A DNA stretch of 64,000 nt from Sphingobacterium thalpophilum (GCF_038396785.1 NZ_CP151087.1:3782001-3846000); one strand, 5' to 3'. Shown: positions 54,502 through 63,593, counted from the first letter of the stretch. The notes: generated by a model from the sequence alone, not told the origin. Numbers and translations are program-made.

Positions 54502-55086
54502 ATGAAAATTAAAAGATTTTTGGTCGCCCTATGTGGTTTATTTGCATTAGTATCATTAAACTCCTGTGGCTACAATACGATGGTCTCACAAGATGAGAAT
54601 GTTAAAGGAAAATGGGCACAAGTTGAAAATGCGTATCAACGTCGTGCGGATCTAGTTCCAAATTTGGTTAATACAGTAAAAGGAGCGGCAAAACACGAAG
54701 AAAGTACATTGACAGCTGTTGTAGAAGCAAGAGCTAAAGCTACTTCCGTGACGATTAATGCCGATGATTTGTCTGAGGAGAATATTGCCAAGTTTCAAAA
54801 AGTTCAAGATGAATTCAGCGGTTCGTTGAGTCGTCTTTTGGCGTCTGTTGAAGCTTATCCTGATTTGAAAGCCAATCAGAACTTTTTGGAATTACAAGCA
54901 CAGCTGGAAGGTACTGAAAATCGTATTTCAACAGAACGTAGATCTTACAATGAAGCGGTACAGCAATATAATACCACCGTACGCAGCTTCCCGAATAATT
55001 TAATGGCGGGGATGTTCGGATTTAAGGCAAAAGGTACATTTACTGCTGCCCCAGGTTCGGATAAAGCGCCAACGGTATCATTCTAA
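54502..55086 (+). CDS. LemA-family lipoprotein
   Basis: A 194-residue protein with a lipoprotein signal (LVSLNSCG, Cys22) and a LemA helical bundle: NVKGKWAQVENAYQRRADLVPNLVNTVKG near residue 33 (cited in part) and the C-terminal YNEAVQQYNTTVRSFPNN. LemA proteins are membrane-linked and of unclear function, and commonly neighbour TPM-domain proteins, as here. Confidence 0.9.
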   Translation: MKIKRFLVALCGLFALVSLNSCGYNTMVSQDENVKGKWAQVENAYQRRADLVPNLVNTVKGAAKHEESTLTAVVEARAKATSVTINADDLSEENIAKFQKVQDEFSGSLSRLLASVEAYPDLKANQNFLELQAQLEGTENRISTERRSYNEAVQQYNTTVRSFPNNLMAGMFGFKAKGTFTAAPGSDKAPTVSF

Positions 55087-55114
55087 CAGCAAATTGTTAG
55101 GAATAAACAGGATG

Positions 55115-55158
55115 ATGGATGATGCGGCTTTCGTAGAAGCACATCATCCATTTTTTTA
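55115..55158 (+). terminator. Terminator after lemA
   Basis: A 10-bp stem ATGGATGATG / CATCATCCAT with a 17-nt loop and a run of seven T. It suggests lemA can be transcribed alone, or that only part of the transcription reads on into the TPM genes. Confidence 0.75.
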
Positions 55159-55241
55159 TCGTGTTTTAATTAGTTTAGACCCTTTGAATCTGGAATAACC
55201 GGTATGGTAATCTAGTTTTGGAGTGCAAACGTATACAAACT

Positions 55242-55670
55242 ATGGCATTAAATTCTGAAGAACAAGAGAAGATCGTTCACGCTATTAATGTGGCTGAAAA
55301 TGAGACTTCTGGTGAGATTCGTGTAGTGGTCGAAAATCATTGCCCCGACGAGGTACATGATCGTGCAACCTATTATTTTTCCAAATTGGGCATGCACAAG
55401 ACTACATTGAAAAATGGTGTTCTTATCTATATCGCGCTGGAAGACCATAAATTTTCCATTATTGGCGATAAGGGAATTCACCAACGTGTAGAAGGTGATT
55501 TTTGGAACAGTACCAAAGATCTAATGGTGGCGGAGTTTCGGGTGGATCGCATTGTTGAGGGCCTGGTCAAAGGGATCGAACATGCGGGTAAACAATTGGC
55601 AAAATTCTTCCCGCGTGAACACGATGACATCAATGAGCTTCCAAATGATATTGTTTTTGGAGACCGTTAG
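55242..55670 (+). CDS. TPM-domain protein, soluble form
   Basis: A 142-residue protein consisting of a TPM (TLP18.3/Psb32/MOLO-1) domain: NVAENETSGEIRVVVENHC near residue 16, LKNGVLIYIALEDHKFSIIGD near residue 57 (cited in part), and the C-terminal EGLVKGIEHAGKQLAKFFP. There is no signal peptide or membrane helix, unlike the next gene. I used the ATG at 55242 rather than a TTG 24 bp upstream. Function unknown; it probably acts with LemA and the next TPM protein. Confidence 0.82.
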   Translation: MALNSEEQEKIVHAINVAENETSGEIRVVVENHCPDEVHDRATYYFSKLGMHKTTLKNGVLIYIALEDHKFSIIGDKGIHQRVEGDFWNSTKDLMVAEFRVDRIVEGLVKGIEHAGKQLAKFFPREHDDINELPNDIVFGDR

Positions 55671-55824
55671 TTGTTAAGTGACCAGAAACAGTCCCGAGAA
55701 GCTATTCCCTGTCTCACAAATAAACTGATAAAGATCGTGATAAACCCGATTTCGGGATTCACCGAACGCCATTTGCATGAAAACTGCTCAAGGCAAATAA
55801 AAATGAATAAAAGAGAATTATAGG

Positions 55825-56631
55825 ATGAAATTTGTATCGAGATTATTTTCTCGGGTTCGGATCCCTGCTATGGCTATGTTGCTTTGTTTGCTGTCGGTAG
55901 CCACAGTATTGGGTCAAGATTTCCCAGAAACATCAAATAGGCTTGTCAATGATTATACAAACACATTGACCGCAAGTCAGAAGCAATTATTGGAGCAGAA
56001 GCTATTGGCATTTGAGGATTCTGCATCTACGCAGATTGCAGTGGTTATGATGAATTCTACCGGTGGCTATGATATTTCTGATTATGCGGTTCGTTTAGCG
56101 AAAAAATGGGGTATTGGGAATAAAAAGTATAATAACGGTATTCTGTTGTTGGTCGCTCTGGGAGATCGGGCGGTGACTATTCAAACAGGTTATGGCATAG
56201 AGGGCGCTGTCCCGGATGCCATTGCATATCGTATTATTGAAAATGATATCAAGCCGGCTTTTCGTCAGGGCGATTACTACAAAGGGGTGGACGATGCGAC
56301 CAGTTCCTTAATTTCCTACACAAAAGGTGAGTACAAAGCTGATCCAAAACAACCGAAAGGAAAGGGATCAGGTTCGGTGATGTTTGTTGTTATTATTGTG
56401 ATAGTCTTGGTTGTTCTTTTCTCCAATCGCGGTGGACGAGGTGGTGGCGGTGGTGGCCGTGTGATGAATGGACGCGGCGCTTCTGATATCTTTTGGTGGA
56501 CATTGCTGAATGGTCTTGGCGGCGGTGGCGGCCGAGGTGGCGGCGGTGGCTTCGGCGGAGGCTCTGGTGGCGGATTTGGCGGTTTCGGTGGCGGTGATTT
56601 TGGTGGTGGCGGTGCTTCCGGACGTTGGTAA
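55825..56631 (+). CDS. TPM-domain protein with Gly-rich tail (YgcG-like)
   Basis: A 268-residue exported protein. A signal peptide (ending TVLGQDFP) precedes the TPM domain (LVNDYTNTLTASQKQLLEQKL, then WGIGNKKYNNGILLLVALGDR and VTIQTGYGIEGAVPDAIAYRI, cited in part). One transmembrane helix (MFVVIIVIVLVVLF, about residue 183) and a glycine-rich C-terminal tail of about 70 residues ending GASGRW follow. This is the YgcG-type layout. The glycine tract is coded by GGT/GGC-rich sequence and produces a spurious antisense frame. Confidence 0.87.
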   Translation: MKFVSRLFSRVRIPAMAMLLCLLSVATVLGQDFPETSNRLVNDYTNTLTASQKQLLEQKLLAFEDSASTQIAVVMMNSTGGYDISDYAVRLAKKWGIGNKKYNNGILLLVALGDRAVTIQTGYGIEGAVPDAIAYRIIENDIKPAFRQGDYYKGVDDATSSLISYTKGEYKADPKQPKGKGSGSVMFVVIIVIVLVVLFSNRGGRGGGGGGRVMNGRGASDIFWWTLLNGLGGGGGRGGGGGFGGGSGGGFGGFGGGDFGGGGASGRW

Positions 56632-56705
56632 CATCTTTGCTAAATAATGTTAAATAGGACGACAGTGAAACGGAAATGTTTTACATTTATGGGAAGTATA
56701 TAATT

Positions 56706-57845
56706 ATGAAAAAGGGAATATTAATGGGTTTAAGCTTTTTACCAGCCTTGTTAATGGCACAAGAAAGCTTCACGGTTACAGGAAAAGTAAACACGACGTC
56801 AGACAAAGCGAAAGTGTTTATGCAGTATGCTGCGAATGGCACTCGTCAGACTGATTCAGCGACGGTCGTAAAAGGCGAATTTAAGTTCAACGGACAGGTA
56901 GCTACACCAACAAAAGGTATGATGATCTATTCGCCGGAGGGCTTAACTTTTGCAGAACTTAGAAATAGTCAAAAGCAACCTGAGACAGCACAGTTATATC
57001 TTTCTAAAGGCGTTATCAAAGTCGATGCAACCAAAGGGTTTAAAAATGCAACGGTCTCAGGTACGGCGCTTAATGACGATCTGACGCAGTACAAGGCTTT
57101 TGTGAAACCGCATACAGATGCGTTCGAGGCATTGAACCAACAATATTATGCGGCTTCGGAGACGCAAAAACAGGATCCTAAATTCATCGAAGGCTTACAA
57201 AAACAAGCTGGTGAGATTTCCGAAAAAATGGAAAAAGCAGATGCTGAATTTATTAACAAAAACCCAAAAAGCTGGTATACGTTGGATTTGTTGTCTGAGA
57301 ATGTCAGCGGTGAAAACGTCAATGAATATGTAGCTTCTTTTGAGAAAATGTCTCCTGAACTGAAAAATTCTGAAAAAGGGAAGGAATTGGCTGAGCGTAT
57401 CCAGAAATTGAAAGCAGTAGCTGTTGGTTCCGTAGCTCCTGACTTCACATTGCCAGACACAACAGGAAAGAATATTTCCTTATCTTCCTTAAGAGGAAAA
57501 TATGTTTTGTTGGATTTTTGGGCAAGTTGGTGTGGTCCTTGTCGTCATGAGAACCCGAATGTCGTTGCGGCTTTCAATAAATTTAAAGATAAAGGATTTA
57601 CCGTGTTTGGTGTTTCTTTAGACAATCCCGGTAAAAAAGATGCTTGGTTGAAAGCTATCCATGATGATAATTTACAACAATGGCCACACGTTTCAGACCT
57701 ACAGGGCTGGAAATCAGCTCCGGTAAAATTGTACGAAGTACGTGGTATTCCGCAAAACTTCCTCATTGATCCTTCTGGTAAAATTGTCGCATCAAATTTA
57801 AGAGGTGAGGCTTTGGATGCGAAGTTAGCTGAATTGCTAAAGTAA
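56706..57845 (+). CDS. TlpA-type thiol-disulfide oxidoreductase with DUF4369 N-domain
   Basis: A 379-residue exported protein. A signal peptide (ending PALLMAQES) is followed by a DUF4369 beta domain (SFTVTGKVNTTSDKAKVFM), a helical linker, and a C-terminal thioredoxin/AhpC domain from about residue 240 with the active site DFWASWCGPCRHENPN. It probably reduces disulfides in the periplasm, with the DsbD pair further on as a plausible electron source. The ATG at 56706 was chosen over one 30 bp upstream because it gives the normal signal peptide start (MKKGILMG). Confidence 0.88.
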   Translation: MKKGILMGLSFLPALLMAQESFTVTGKVNTTSDKAKVFMQYAANGTRQTDSATVVKGEFKFNGQVATPTKGMMIYSPEGLTFAELRNSQKQPETAQLYLSKGVIKVDATKGFKNATVSGTALNDDLTQYKAFVKPHTDAFEALNQQYYAASETQKQDPKFIEGLQKQAGEISEKMEKADAEFINKNPKSWYTLDLLSENVSGENVNEYVASFEKMSPELKNSEKGKELAERIQKLKAVAVGSVAPDFTLPDTTGKNISLSSLRGKYVLLDFWASWCGPCRHENPNVVAAFNKFKDKGFTVFGVSLDNPGKKDAWLKAIHDDNLQQWPHVSDLQGWKSAPVKLYEVRGIPQNFLIDPSGKIVASNLRGEALDAKLAELLK

Positions 57846-57875
57846 ACTGATATTTAGTTGCCATTGGGCATGAAT

Positions 57876-57930
57876 AACCCCTAATTGTTATACTCATGTG
57901 AACTGAGTCTGCAATTAGGGGTTTCTTTTT
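57876..57930 (+). terminator. Terminator after the TlpA-like gene
   Basis: A 12-bp stem AACCCCTAATTG / CAATTAGGGGTT with ACTCA / TGAGT pairing inside the loop, followed by TCTTTTT. The rest of the 327-bp gap up to 58172 shows no gene. Confidence 0.85.
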
Positions 57931-58172
57931 ATAGTCGTCCTCATCCAATCGCTTTTTTGGCGCCGCGACTAATTGACGACTTTAAAAGGCGAATAGCGTG
58001 ACGACTGCAAAACATTGAATGAATTTGCTAACTTCGTCTGCTGCTATAGCGAATGATTGCGTGAAACCGCTATATCCTCGTAACAGCGGGATTAGGGGAT
58101 GATGAATCCTAGGTATTTAAACATGGTGATCAATGGGATTTCTAGCGCTATTGGGGTTATAAAATTGTAAAG

Positions 58173-58619
58173 ATGAAGAAAACAGTAATTTTGGGTATAT
58201 TCTTGGGGACGGTGATTGCTTCCTGCGGTGGCGATCAAGATAAGGGAATTCCTGTTGTCAACCTCGAGGCGTTGCATGCCATACCTTTGGATCACCCGAT
58301 TGATCAATTGGCTAAAGACACGACATTTATCGATGTTACGTTGCCGCCTAATGCCCGGATCGATCAGTTGTCACAACAGGAGCTGGGTCAACTAAAGGCT
58401 GCGGCATATCGTTTTTATCAGCATGTTACACTGGAAAATAATCAATACCGTGTTGATCTCAAAGATCCTAAAGTCCTACACCTATCGGAACAGGTTATTA
58501 AGGCGTATGAACAGGCGATCAGCAATACGAATCATTTTGCGGACTCGATGGCCAAAGCAGGCCAGGCCATTCAGCTGCCGCCGGTATCTGAAGAATACCG
58601 CAATAATTTGCTTAAATAA
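58173..58619 (+). CDS. Small lipoprotein of unknown function
   Basis: A 148-residue protein with a lipoprotein signal (GTVIASCGGD, Cys18). The mature part is mainly helical and hydrophilic (LSQQELGQLKAAAYRFYQHV near residue 67, ALLK-type end NNLLK) and I do not recognise a family. It stands alone between intergenic terminators. Confidence 0.72.
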   Translation: MKKTVILGIFLGTVIASCGGDQDKGIPVVNLEALHAIPLDHPIDQLAKDTTFIDVTLPPNARIDQLSQQELGQLKAAAYRFYQHVTLENNQYRVDLKDPKVLHLSEQVIKAYEQAISNTNHFADSMAKAGQAIQLPPVSEEYRNNLLK

Positions 58620-58719
58620 CAATTGGCAGGATATGATGCTCATATGCCTTTATGGAATATGACCGTTCAGGTATCAGGCCTTACCAAAGAATTTGGACAA
58701 ATCTAGCAACGCAAGGCAT

Positions 58720-58758
58720 AAAAAAAGAGTATACATCACGATGTATACTCTTTTTTTT
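58720..58758. terminator. Bidirectional terminator between the lipoprotein gene and pfkA
   Basis: A perfect stem AAAAAAAGAGTATACAT / ATGTATACTCTTTTTTT with a 4-nt loop and T-runs in both directions. Confidence 0.93.
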
Positions 58759-58787
58759 ATTGTTAGTCAAGAAATAAACTAGATCAT

Positions 58788-59762
58788 TTACAACGAAAGG
58801 ATTTCAATGATACGAAGCAGATCTTCATTCATTTTTACGTTATGCTTGATGGCGCTCTTAAAAGGAGTGAATCTTACTTCACTGCAAATCAGTCCGGCCA
58901 TTTCACCTCTGCGGCCTTGTAGTAAAGCCTCTACCGCCGCAATTCCAAGCCTGCTGGCTAGTACACGATCCATGCAAGTAGGGCTTCCGCCACGCTGAAT
59001 ATGTCCTAAAATAGATAATCTAACGTCGTAGTGTGGGAAATTTTCCTTGATTTTTTCCGATACCACCATCCCGCCTTCTTTGTCGCCTTCAGCAACAATA
59101 ATAATGCGGGATGATTTATTTTTACGGCTTTTGTCAAGTCTTTTCATGATCGCATCATAGTCTACCTCGAACTCAGGAACCAGAACTGCTTCAGCACCGG
59201 TACTGATACCAGAACGGACGGCGATAAGACCAGAGTCGCGGCCCATCACTTCGATCACAAAAAGTCTATCGTGAGACTCGGCGGTGTCGCGAATTTTGTC
59301 TACGGCTTGGATAACTGTATTAATGGCTGTATCATAGCCAATAGTGAAGTCTGTGCCGGCCAAATCGTTATCGATTGTGCCCGGAAGACCGATGATAGGA
59401 AAATCGAATTCTTCGATAAATTTGGATGCGCCGGTAAATGTACCATCGCCACCGATAACAACCATGGCATCAATACCGTGGCTGCGTAAATTTTCATAAG
59501 CCTGCTTGCGTCCTTCAATTGTTTTGAAAGCCTCGCTGCGGGCTGTTTTTAGGATAGTACCACCACGTTGTATGATATTGGCTACAGATTTAGCATCCAT
59601 AGGGATAATCTCACCATTAACTAGACCATCATAACCTCTGCGTACCCCAAATACTTCAAGATTATTGTAGATCCCCGCTCTAACAACAGCGCGGATACCA
59701 GCATTCATTCCTGGAGCATCTCCTCCAGATGTCAAAACAGCAATTTTTTTAATGTTACTCAT
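58788..59762 (-). CDS. pfkA: ATP-dependent 6-phosphofructokinase
   Basis: A 324-residue glycolytic kinase. The ATP site TSGGDAPGMNAGIRAVVR near residue 11, GGDGTFTGA near residue 103, the catalytic PGTIDNDLAGTDFTIGYDTA near residue 125 (the aspartates are visible), MGRDSGLIA and HIQRGGSPTCMDR are all intact. The Gly-Asp-Gly at GGDGT is the ATP-type rather than the pyrophosphate-type pattern. A canonical promoter ends 7 nt before the ATG. Confidence 0.96.
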   Translation of the reverse strand: MSNIKKIAVLTSGGDAPGMNAGIRAVVRAGIYNNLEVFGVRRGYDGLVNGEIIPMDAKSVANIIQRGGTILKTARSEAFKTIEGRKQAYENLRSHGIDAMVVIGGDGTFTGASKFIEEFDFPIIGLPGTIDNDLAGTDFTIGYDTAINTVIQAVDKIRDTAESHDRLFVIEVMGRDSGLIAVRSGISTGAEAVLVPEFEVDYDAIMKRLDKSRKNKSSRIIIVAEGDKEGGMVVSEKIKENFPHYDVRLSILGHIQRGGSPTCMDRVLASRLGIAAVEALLQGRRGEMAGLICSEVRFTPFKSAIKHNVKMNEDLLRIIEILSL

Positions 59763-59769
59763 ACGTACT

Positions 59770-59800
59770 CAAACTTAGCTATTTTTAAGCGTATATACAA
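59770..59800 (-). promoter_or_regulatory. Promoter of pfkA
   Basis: On the minus strand TTG (59800-59798), exactly 20 nt, TAAGTTTG (59777-59770). The ATG begins 7 nt later at 59762, so a very short or absent leader is predicted. Confidence 0.75.
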
Positions 59801-59959
59801 TTATATTTCCGTTATTAGAAGTCGCCAATATCGCTATTGAGAACAAGCAATCGCTTTTTTAACTGCAATTCATCTAAGTGTGAGCTAAAGATAATGCAAA
59901 TTTAATAATTGCTTGTTCTCTGCTGTTATTCTCTAAGCATACCTTCTGCTGTATACAGA

Positions 59960-61663
59960 CTATTTTTTTGCCTTAAAGGCGTCAATTCCGCTCTGTAAAA
60001 ACGCTTTATATTGTTCAATATTTCTATTTGCACCAGACTGAGGTACCAATACCTTTCCAGTGGCGTCTACAATAACATATAACGGTTGTGAATTGCTATT
60101 GAACGTCGATGCTTGGAAATCACTGTTTTTATTTCCTATCGTTTTAATCTTTTTGCCACTGTATTTTGATACGAATTGTTCGTTTGCAGGTAATTCTGTT
60201 TTATCATCGACAAACAATTCGGCCATTATAAATTCTTCCTTCAATAGTTTGGCAACCGCAGGATCAGTCCAGACATTTGCTTCCATCTCCCGACAGTTAA
60301 CACAGTTCCAACCTGTAAAATCTATCAATACAGGTTTATTCAGTTCTTTTGCTGTTTCCAAGGCCTGATCATAATCATAATATGGATCAAATCCTTTTGG
60401 TGTACCGCGTTCGTGAAAAATCTCCGCATATTTTTTGACTTTACCATCACTGTGTGCGGGAGCGGCTGCTATTCCTGCCGACAGGTCAAAATCCTGTGTT
60501 GCCGAAGGTGGCAAGAAAGCTGAAATAGATTTTAGGGGAGCCCCCCATAGTCCCGGTACCATATAGATAACGAAGGAGAATACAATGATAGCGAGAATAG
60601 TTCTCGGTACGGAGAGGAATTTTAATTCGCTGTCATGTGAAAATTTAATCTTTCCAATAAGATATAAGCCCATCATACTAAAGATGGCAATCCATAGCGA
60701 TAAGAACACCTCCCGATCCAGCCAATTCCAATGGTAGGCCAAATCTACATTTGATAAGAATTTAAGCGCCAGTGCGAGCTCTAAGAAGCCGAGTACAACC
60801 TTCACCGAATTTAACCAGCCACCAGATTTTGGCAGGGATTTTAACATCGAAGGGAACATTGCAAATAAGCCAAAAGGAATTGCAAGTGCTATAGAAAAAC
60901 CGAGCATACCGATTGCGGGACCTAGGCGTTCTCCTTTTGAGGCCGCTTCGACCAATAAGGTGCCAATAATGGGGCCAGTGCAGGAGAAGGAGACCAGTGA
61001 AAGGCTGAATGCCATAAAGAAAAGCCCTACGAGACCGCCTTTGTCGGATTTGGCATCCATTTTATTGACAAAAGAACTCGGTAACGTGATTTCAAAAGCA
61101 CCAAAAAAGGATGCGGCGAAAACAACTAATAAGAGGAAGAATAGGAAGTTAAATACCCCATTTGTGGATAAAGCATTCAATGCATCCGAACCAAAGGAAA
61201 TGGTGATTATCATTCCTAAAGCGACATAGATCACAATAATAAAGAGACCGTAGAGGAGTGCCTTGCTGATACCGCTTGCGCGGCTTCCAGCCTGTTTTGT
61301 AAAATAACTTACGGTCAGTGGGAGCATTGGAAATATACATGGCATAAGTAGCGCTGCGAAGCCGCCAACTAATCCTGCGATAAAGATACTCCAAAGTGAT
61401 TTTTTACTTGATTCTTGCCCGGAGGGAGCGTTTGCCTTAGCAGGAGCTATTTTGCTGCTGTCCTGACTAACCATTGTGTCAGGTGAAGCTGTAAAATTTA
61501 GATCCTCAGGTACCGCTTCAACAGCAGTAGCTGTATCTGGTGATGATTCAAATTGAAGTCCTTCTGTACTTGTTAAGCTATCTTGTGCGGAGGCAAAAGT
61601 TGCTGTCGTTAAAGAAAGACTGAAAAAAGCAATTAAAAGTAGAATGAATGTGTTTTTTAACAT
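59960..61663 (-). CDS. dsbD: Thiol:disulfide interchange protein DsbD, membrane and thioredoxin domains
   Basis: A 567-residue protein. A signal sequence and a Ser/Ala/Asp-rich linker (about residues 25-90) precede a DsbD/CcdA-type eight-helix domain (GFAALLMPCIFPMLPLTVSYFTK and FSLSLVSFSCTGPIIGTLL, cited in part; the two membrane cysteines are visible). The C-terminal thioredoxin domain has the active site FTGWNCVNCREME near residue 455. The N-terminal substrate-binding domain found in enterobacterial DsbD is missing and is encoded by the next gene upstream. It moves electrons from cytoplasmic thioredoxin to periplasmic partners. Confidence 0.9.
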   Translation of the reverse strand: MLKNTFILLLIAFFSLSLTTATFASAQDSLTSTEGLQFESSPDTATAVEAVPEDLNFTASPDTMVSQDSSKIAPAKANAPSGQESSKKSLWSIFIAGLVGGFAALLMPCIFPMLPLTVSYFTKQAGSRASGISKALLYGLFIIVIYVALGMIITISFGSDALNALSTNGVFNFLFFLLLVVFAASFFGAFEITLPSSFVNKMDAKSDKGGLVGLFFMAFSLSLVSFSCTGPIIGTLLVEAASKGERLGPAIGMLGFSIALAIPFGLFAMFPSMLKSLPKSGGWLNSVKVVLGFLELALALKFLSNVDLAYHWNWLDREVFLSLWIAIFSMMGLYLIGKIKFSHDSELKFLSVPRTILAIIVFSFVIYMVPGLWGAPLKSISAFLPPSATQDFDLSAGIAAAPAHSDGKVKKYAEIFHERGTPKGFDPYYDYDQALETAKELNKPVLIDFTGWNCVNCREMEANVWTDPAVAKLLKEEFIMAELFVDDKTELPANEQFVSKYSGKKIKTIGNKNSDFQASTFNSNSQPLYVIVDATGKVLVPQSGANRNIEQYKAFLQSGIDAFKAKK

Positions 61664-61691
61664 GCGTATGAATTTCTGATGTTATGGTCAA

Positions 61692-61720
61692 AAATAAAAA
61701 AAGGCGATGAGAATCGCCTT
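61692..61720 (-). terminator. Terminator between the two DsbD genes
   Basis: An 8-bp stem AAGGCGAT / ATCGCCTT with a 4-nt loop and a T-run on the minus strand. It lies after the small DsbD-N gene and just before the larger one, so part of the transcription probably stops here. Confidence 0.8.
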
Positions 61721-61749
61721 ATTAATTTATCCGTGTAGAATCATTTTTA

Positions 61750-62199
61750 CTATTTGATTGTCACAGCAAAAGCATATTCGTCTGGAGGAAGACATTGTGA
61801 TGCATCACATGCTTGCCATTCAACAGTGCCTTTAACGGTGGTAGTTCCTTTGTTTAAAGTTACTTTTTGTTGGAAAATTACCTCGTTTGTAAAATAACCA
61901 ACATCCATCTTAAATACATCTTCGTGTTTTACCTTAGGTTTCGGCTCTGCAGTTTTACCTACCAATGTATAATCTGCCGCTTTAGCAAAGTTGAAAGAAG
62001 TTGGAATTGGGCCGCCATCTTTCACATTTTGTGAATAAATGTGCCATCCATTTTGGATTGTAGCTTTTACATAAACTACAGCTTCTTTGTTATTTAACTT
62101 TTTGCTCGCCACAGTCCATTTTACAGGTTTGTGAATCTGAGCGAATGCTCCCGTAACTGCAAAAATTACCACAGTCATTAACAGTATTAACTTTTTCAT
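61750..62199 (-). CDS. DsbD N-terminal (alpha) domain protein
   Basis: A 149-residue exported protein (signal peptide ending TGAFAQ) made only of the immunoglobulin-like domain that docks periplasmic substrates in DsbD. NGWHIYSQNVKDGGPIPTSF near residue 50 and the cysteine pair in WQACDASQCLPPDEY near residue 128, matching the CxxxxC of DsbD-alpha, are present. It precedes the rest of dsbD on the same strand and probably hands electrons to TlpA-like or cytochrome c maturation proteins. Confidence 0.85.
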   Translation of the reverse strand: MKKLILLMTVVIFAVTGAFAQIHKPVKWTVASKKLNNKEAVVYVKATIQNGWHIYSQNVKDGGPIPTSFNFAKAADYTLVGKTAEPKPKVKHEDVFKMDVGYFTNEVIFQQKVTLNKGTTTVKGTVEWQACDASQCLPPDEYAFAVTIK

Positions 62200-62354
62200 C
62201 AGAATTTAATTTGTTCTTTCCTTTTTCACTACAATGATTGCAGTATGTTCTTGTTCTTTGATGCTTCGGGTGAATAAAGGTTTAATCACGCTGTTGACAA
62301 ATTTAGAACAAAGGTATGACAATTCTAAAATGGGTTATCCTTTTTTTGTAAAGA

Positions 62355-63125
62355 TTAAGTAATAAGATGTGTAATTTCTTTGATATCAAATTCGCGCAAG
62401 GTGTCTTCCAAAAGAACCAGTAGCTTCCCGTCATTAGACACCTGTTGGATAATACCGGTCTTCTTGGAGCCGTCGACTAGGAATGGTCTTTCTTCACCTC
62501 TCCAAAACAATAACGCGTTGTAGCGGTTTAACTGATATTGAGCGCCCTCCTTATACAGGTTCAGGTACTCCTGTTGGATCACTTGGAATAACTCCTGTGC
62601 CAGTTCCTTGATGTTGTAATCCTGTCGATCGGTCAGGCAGGCGAGCGAGGTTATTGTTGTTGCTGTGTCAAAATTAAGTTGATTAATATTTACACCAATG
62701 CCAATAATTGCGTGCTCCATTTTACTGCCTTTTAATTTATTTTCTATTAAAATGCCTGTTATTTTCTTTGAATTGACGTAAATATCATTGGGCCATTTCA
62801 CGGCTACAGGCTGCTCGGTTTTGCTTTTCAGCCAATTGACGGTTGCAATGGCGATTGTGGCGGAAAGTGCAAATTGTTCCGCTATTGGCAGGAAATGAGG
62901 CTTTAAGAGGATAGATGTCGTTAGGTTTTTCCCTGGTTCACTGACCCAGGAGCTTCCGCGCTGCCCCTTGCCCTGAAATTGTTCTTCTGCTAAAATGGCA
63001 GTCCCCTCAGCTAGTGGCTTGAAATTTGACAATAATTCCCTGAGATAATCGTTTGTAGAGGCGACTTTGTCAAGATATATTGCATTTTGACCGATGATAA
63101 GTCCCGAAATATTGTTATTTTGCAA
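62355..63125 (-). CDS. birA: Biotin--[acetyl-CoA-carboxylase] ligase
   Basis: A 256-residue ligase that makes biotinyl-AMP and transfers biotin to carrier protein lysines. VASTNDYLRELL near residue 17, the biotin loop GKGQRGSSWVSEPGKNL near residue 52 and VKWPNDIYVNSKKITGILIEN (cited in part) near residue 104 are intact. No N-terminal DNA-binding domain is present, so it is a plain ligase. It appears to start at a TTG (MQNNNISG by homology). It is divergent from rsfS with a 47-bp gap. Confidence 0.9.
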   Translation of the reverse strand: MQNNNISGLIIGQNAIYLDKVASTNDYLRELLSNFKPLAEGTAILAEEQFQGKGQRGSSWVSEPGKNLTTSILLKPHFLPIAEQFALSATIAIATVNWLKSKTEQPVAVKWPNDIYVNSKKITGILIENKLKGSKMEHAIIGIGVNINQLNFDTATTITSLACLTDRQDYNIKELAQELFQVIQQEYLNLYKEGAQYQLNRYNALLFWRGEERPFLVDGSKKTGIIQQVSNDGKLLVLLEDTLREFDIKEITHLIT

Positions 63126-63172
63126 ACTGAAAGTATTAAATAAATATTAAGTCAAAACTATCACATTTTTTA

Positions 63173-63547
63173 ATGAGTAAAAATAAAAGTTCAGAATTGT
63201 CCCAACGTCTATCAGAAATTATCGTTTATGGTATGCAAGAAAAGAAAGCAAACGAGATCGTTCGCTTGGATTTAAGAGATCTTCACAGTTCTGTTTCCGA
63301 TTATTTTGTGATTTGTCATGCCGACTCTAACATTCAGGTGAATGCGATAGCAAAGAGTGTCGAAGAAGAAGTCTATAAGGCATTTGGTCAAGAACCCCAA
63401 TATAAAGAAGGACAATCCAATGGTGAATGGTTGATTTTGGATTTTGTGGATGTGGTTGTACATATCTTTAAGACCGAAAAAAGAGCGCATTATGGTATCG
63501 AGGATTTATGGGGAGATGCAGAAGTACAGCATTTCCAAAGCGCTTAA
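63173..63547 (+). CDS. rsfS: Ribosome silencing factor RsfS
   Basis: A 124-residue protein that binds uL14 and blocks 30S-50S joining during starvation. VRLDLRDLHSSVSDYFVICHADSNIQVNAI, cited in part near residue 27, and the C-terminal NGEWLILDFVDVVVHIFKTEKRAHYGIEDLW (cited in part) are hallmarks. It is followed 46 bp later by ftsH, a common arrangement in this phylum. Confidence 0.94.
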   Translation: MSKNKSSELSQRLSEIIVYGMQEKKANEIVRLDLRDLHSSVSDYFVICHADSNIQVNAIAKSVEEEVYKAFGQEPQYKEGQSNGEWLILDFVDVVVHIFKTEKRAHYGIEDLWGDAEVQHFQSA

Positions 63548-63593
63548 TTGTTCTCAACGAAAAAATTTATAAAGAAAATATAATTACGATATA

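Noticed and set aside
56368-56634. 88-codon antisense frame rich in Thr and Ala
   Set aside because: It is the complement of the glycine-rich tail of the TPM protein; low-complexity shadow.
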